From: Nitrospirota bacterium
GTDB taxonomy: Bacteria; UBA2233
Direction: 5' to 3'
NCBI GenBank assembly: GCA_011620345.1
Contig: WOZJ01000061.1
Coordinates: forward strand, 1 to 6,406
Length of the DNA: 6,406 nt
The notes under the pieces are model-generated. The model did not search any database, was not told the origin of the DNA, and was given only the letters and a program-made list of their open reading frames with translations. This document shows, one piece after another, positions 4,745-6,406 of the stretch (the first letter of the stretch is position 1; each line of letters starts with the position of its first letter). A program made the position numbers and the translations under genes.

Positions 4745-6384
4745 GGCGTTTGCGCAAACTGCTGGGCGAAAAATTCGGGAGTTAAAGGCTGGCCTGTCGC
4801 TTGCTTGATCAATTCATCCCAGCGGTACCTGGCACCGTGCCTAAAGACCTTTTCGATCAAAAACCCCTTAAGCCTAGGCTCGGCCACGAGCGAGGGCTCG
4901 GCATCCTGGTTGGCCCCTAAAACGTCGTTCAGGAGAGTAGCGTAGAGCTGGCTGGCCAAAAGCTCGCCCAGCAGGTAGTTGTGGTAGTACGCTGGCGAGG
5001 AGCTGAAGTGGATCTTGGCCGCCCAGTCGGGGTTCTTTCGCTTTGGGGGCTTGAGGCCTTGGTAGTCATGAACGAGCCGCCACCAAAGGGCGTCTAAGTC
5101 TTGGCTGGGGTCTTCATACAGCTGGCGTTCGAAGCGGGCCATGACCATGTCCCAGCGGGCAAAAACGAGCTCGTCCGCCCGAAGCGATGCCTTGAGGCTG
5201 GGGGCAAGCCTTTTTGCCCCGCTCGGGTCAAGAAGGCCCATGTCCAGAAGCCAGGCGGCAGACTTGGGAAGCCGTTCAAAGAACATGGCGATCGCCTCGG
5301 TCACGAACGTATGGGCCGCGGTACGGAGCGGGTAGGGCAGTTCTGGGTCGATGTAACGGTCGTAGATCGCATGGCCGAACTCGTGTAAGAGTGTGTCCAT
5401 CCAGTAGGCGTCGTTCTCGACGTTCAAAAAGACCCTGATGTCGCCCAATCGGTCGATGTCGATCGTGTAGGCGTGAGGGTTCTTGCCTGGCGCAGGCGTG
5501 ATCGGCTGGGATCTAGCTAGGATGTCATAGACCGGGATTCCAAGGCTTGCGTAGTAGAATTTGGTCAGCTCGACGACGTCCTTGCCCTTGAAGAGCGCCT
5601 CGGTTCCGGCGCCGAACACGTCCGGGGCGGCCTGGAAGAAGGGGTCTTGGTAGTGCCAGGGCATGAGTGCATCCTTTTGGATGCCGTAGCGGATGGCGAG
5701 CGCTTGGTCGAGCGTTTCTTTGAGGGCCTTGTAAGGGCCGTCCGTAAGCGCCTTGAGCTCATCAAACAGCGCATGAACCTCGCTTGCGTCCTGCTCGTCG
5801 AGCTTGAGGCTCATCGTGTAGTAATCGGGAAACCCAAGGTAGTTTGCCGCTTCGTTCCTTAGCCTGACGAGCTCCAAAAGCTCGGGGGCCACGGCCTTCC
5901 CCACGGCCTTCTGCGCCTCGTAGGCCTTTTCCAACCGTGTGGAGTCGGTCTCTTCTTTGAGGATGCGGTTGATCTCGTTGTTGCTGACGCGCTGCCCGTC
6001 GATTTCGTAGGGGAACGTGTTGAAGGTCTCCTCGACGCTCGCTTCCTTGCGAGTGATGCGTTCAAGGAGCTCGGGCGGGATCTGGTTTGCCAAGAAGGCG
6101 TTGTACAAAAGGGTAAGCTGCCTTGCAAGGATCGGGTCTTGAACCTTGCCCGTGTCCTTTAACGCCTTGATGCGTCCGAATGCCTCCGGGTCGGCGTAGA
6201 TGAGCCTTTCTACGAGGCTTAAGTCGGCGTAGCGGTCGTAGGCCTCCTTTTTGCCCGTCTGGGTCGCTTCGAAGTAGGAAAGCGCGGCTTGCTTGCTCAA
6301 AGGGGCAATCAGGCGGTTGTGGGTATCTAGAAAGGACTGAAAGGCCATTTCGTCCAGGTTTTGGGCGGACGCGCCATGAGACAT
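4741..6384 (-). CDS. Zinc metallopeptidase of the M2/M3/M32 group (peptidyl-dipeptidase or oligopeptidase type)
   Basis: This is a 547-residue, mostly helical protein with no signal peptide or membrane segment, so it is probably cytoplasmic and trims short peptides. The gluzincin centre is clear: HEFGH at 334-338 (zinc ligands H334, H338; catalytic base E335) and a third ligand E363 in TEAIAMFF, 25 residues after the second histidine, close to the spacing in angiotensin-converting enzyme. Further on, AAKIHFSSSPAYYHNYLLGEL (456-476) aligns with the enzyme's segment carrying its substrate-binding histidine and two tyrosines; here these would be H459, Y467 and Y470. The tail TGQPLTPEFFAQQF also recalls M2 proteins. 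M32 carboxypeptidases share a similar YxxxYxLG stretch, so the exact family is unsettled and cleavage specificity cannot be read. The ATG at 6384 has AGGAGGAG 5 nt upstream. It converges with cysI, with stop codons overlapping. Confidence 0.88.
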   Translation of the reverse strand: MSHGASAQNLDEMAFQSFLDTHNRLIAPLSKQAALSYFEATQTGKKEAYDRYADLSLVERLIYADPEAFGRIKALKDTGKVQDPILARQLTLLYNAFLANQIPPELLERITRKEASVEETFNTFPYEIDGQRVSNNEINRILKEETDSTRLEKAYEAQKAVGKAVAPELLELVRLRNEAANYLGFPDYYTMSLKLDEQDASEVHALFDELKALTDGPYKALKETLDQALAIRYGIQKDALMPWHYQDPFFQAAPDVFGAGTEALFKGKDVVELTKFYYASLGIPVYDILARSQPITPAPGKNPHAYTIDIDRLGDIRVFLNVENDAYWMDTLLHEFGHAIYDRYIDPELPYPLRTAAHTFVTEAIAMFFERLPKSAAWLLDMGLLDPSGAKRLAPSLKASLRADELVFARWDMVMARFERQLYEDPSQDLDALWWRLVHDYQGLKPPKRKNPDWAAKIHFSSSPAYYHNYLLGELLASQLYATLLNDVLGANQDAEPSLVAEPRLKGFLIEKVFRHGARYRWDELIKQATGQPLTPEFFAQQFAQTP

Positions 6385-6406
6385 AAGAACTCCTCCTAGA
6401 AAAAGC

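Overview
The window looks like a piece of a bacterial chromosome of moderately high G+C, from a Gram-negative organism with periplasmic respiration. The reasons are three secreted c-type cytochromes with Sec signal peptides, ordinary sigma-70-type promoters, strong Shine-Dalgarno sites and a class II (B12-dependent) ribonucleotide reductase. The two c553-like cytochromes resemble those of chemolithotrophic or microaerophilic lineages. I cannot name a species, and no insertion sequence, phage, CRISPR, tRNA or rRNA is visible.

Layout, left to right. (1) Positions 1-545, + strand: the C-terminal 180 codons of nrdJ, whose start lies outside the window. (2) Positions 554-598: a strong hairpin between convergent genes, with its T-run on the minus side, best read as the terminator of the next operon. 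(3) Positions 1594-612, minus strand: a compact operon of three monohaem cytochromes c. The first two are tandem paralogues of 109 residues each; the third is shorter and divergent. A near-consensus promoter (1650-1678) precedes it. (4) Positions 1595-1841: a regulatory region in which the operon promoter is built into a terminator hairpin that probably ends the tauE transcript, with several dyad symmetries upstream. (5) Positions 2789-1842, minus strand: a TauE/SafE-type permease (sulfite/organosulfonate exporter family). (6) Positions 2790-3055: a divergent control region with a good minus-strand promoter, a dyad across its spacer, and a leader for the right-hand gene. (7) Positions 3056-4744, + strand: a CysI-type sulfite reductase haemoprotein with all siroheme/[4Fe-4S] cysteines and sulfite-binding residues. 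(8) Positions 6384-4741, minus strand: a zinc metallopeptidase of the M2/M3/M32 group, converging on cysI so closely that the stop codons overlap.

How it fits together. The divergent tauE-cysI pair is a sulfur module: one product reduces sulfite to sulfide and the other probably moves sulfite or a related sulfur oxyanion across the membrane, so shared control would balance use and export. The cytochrome operon is a separate electron-transfer unit downstream of tauE on the same strand. A link between it and sulfite chemistry is possible but only inferred from proximity. nrdJ and the peptidase look like unrelated housekeeping neighbours. The genes belong to known families; the most unusual features are in the non-coding DNA, especially the terminator-embedded promoter with a T8 initially transcribed region.
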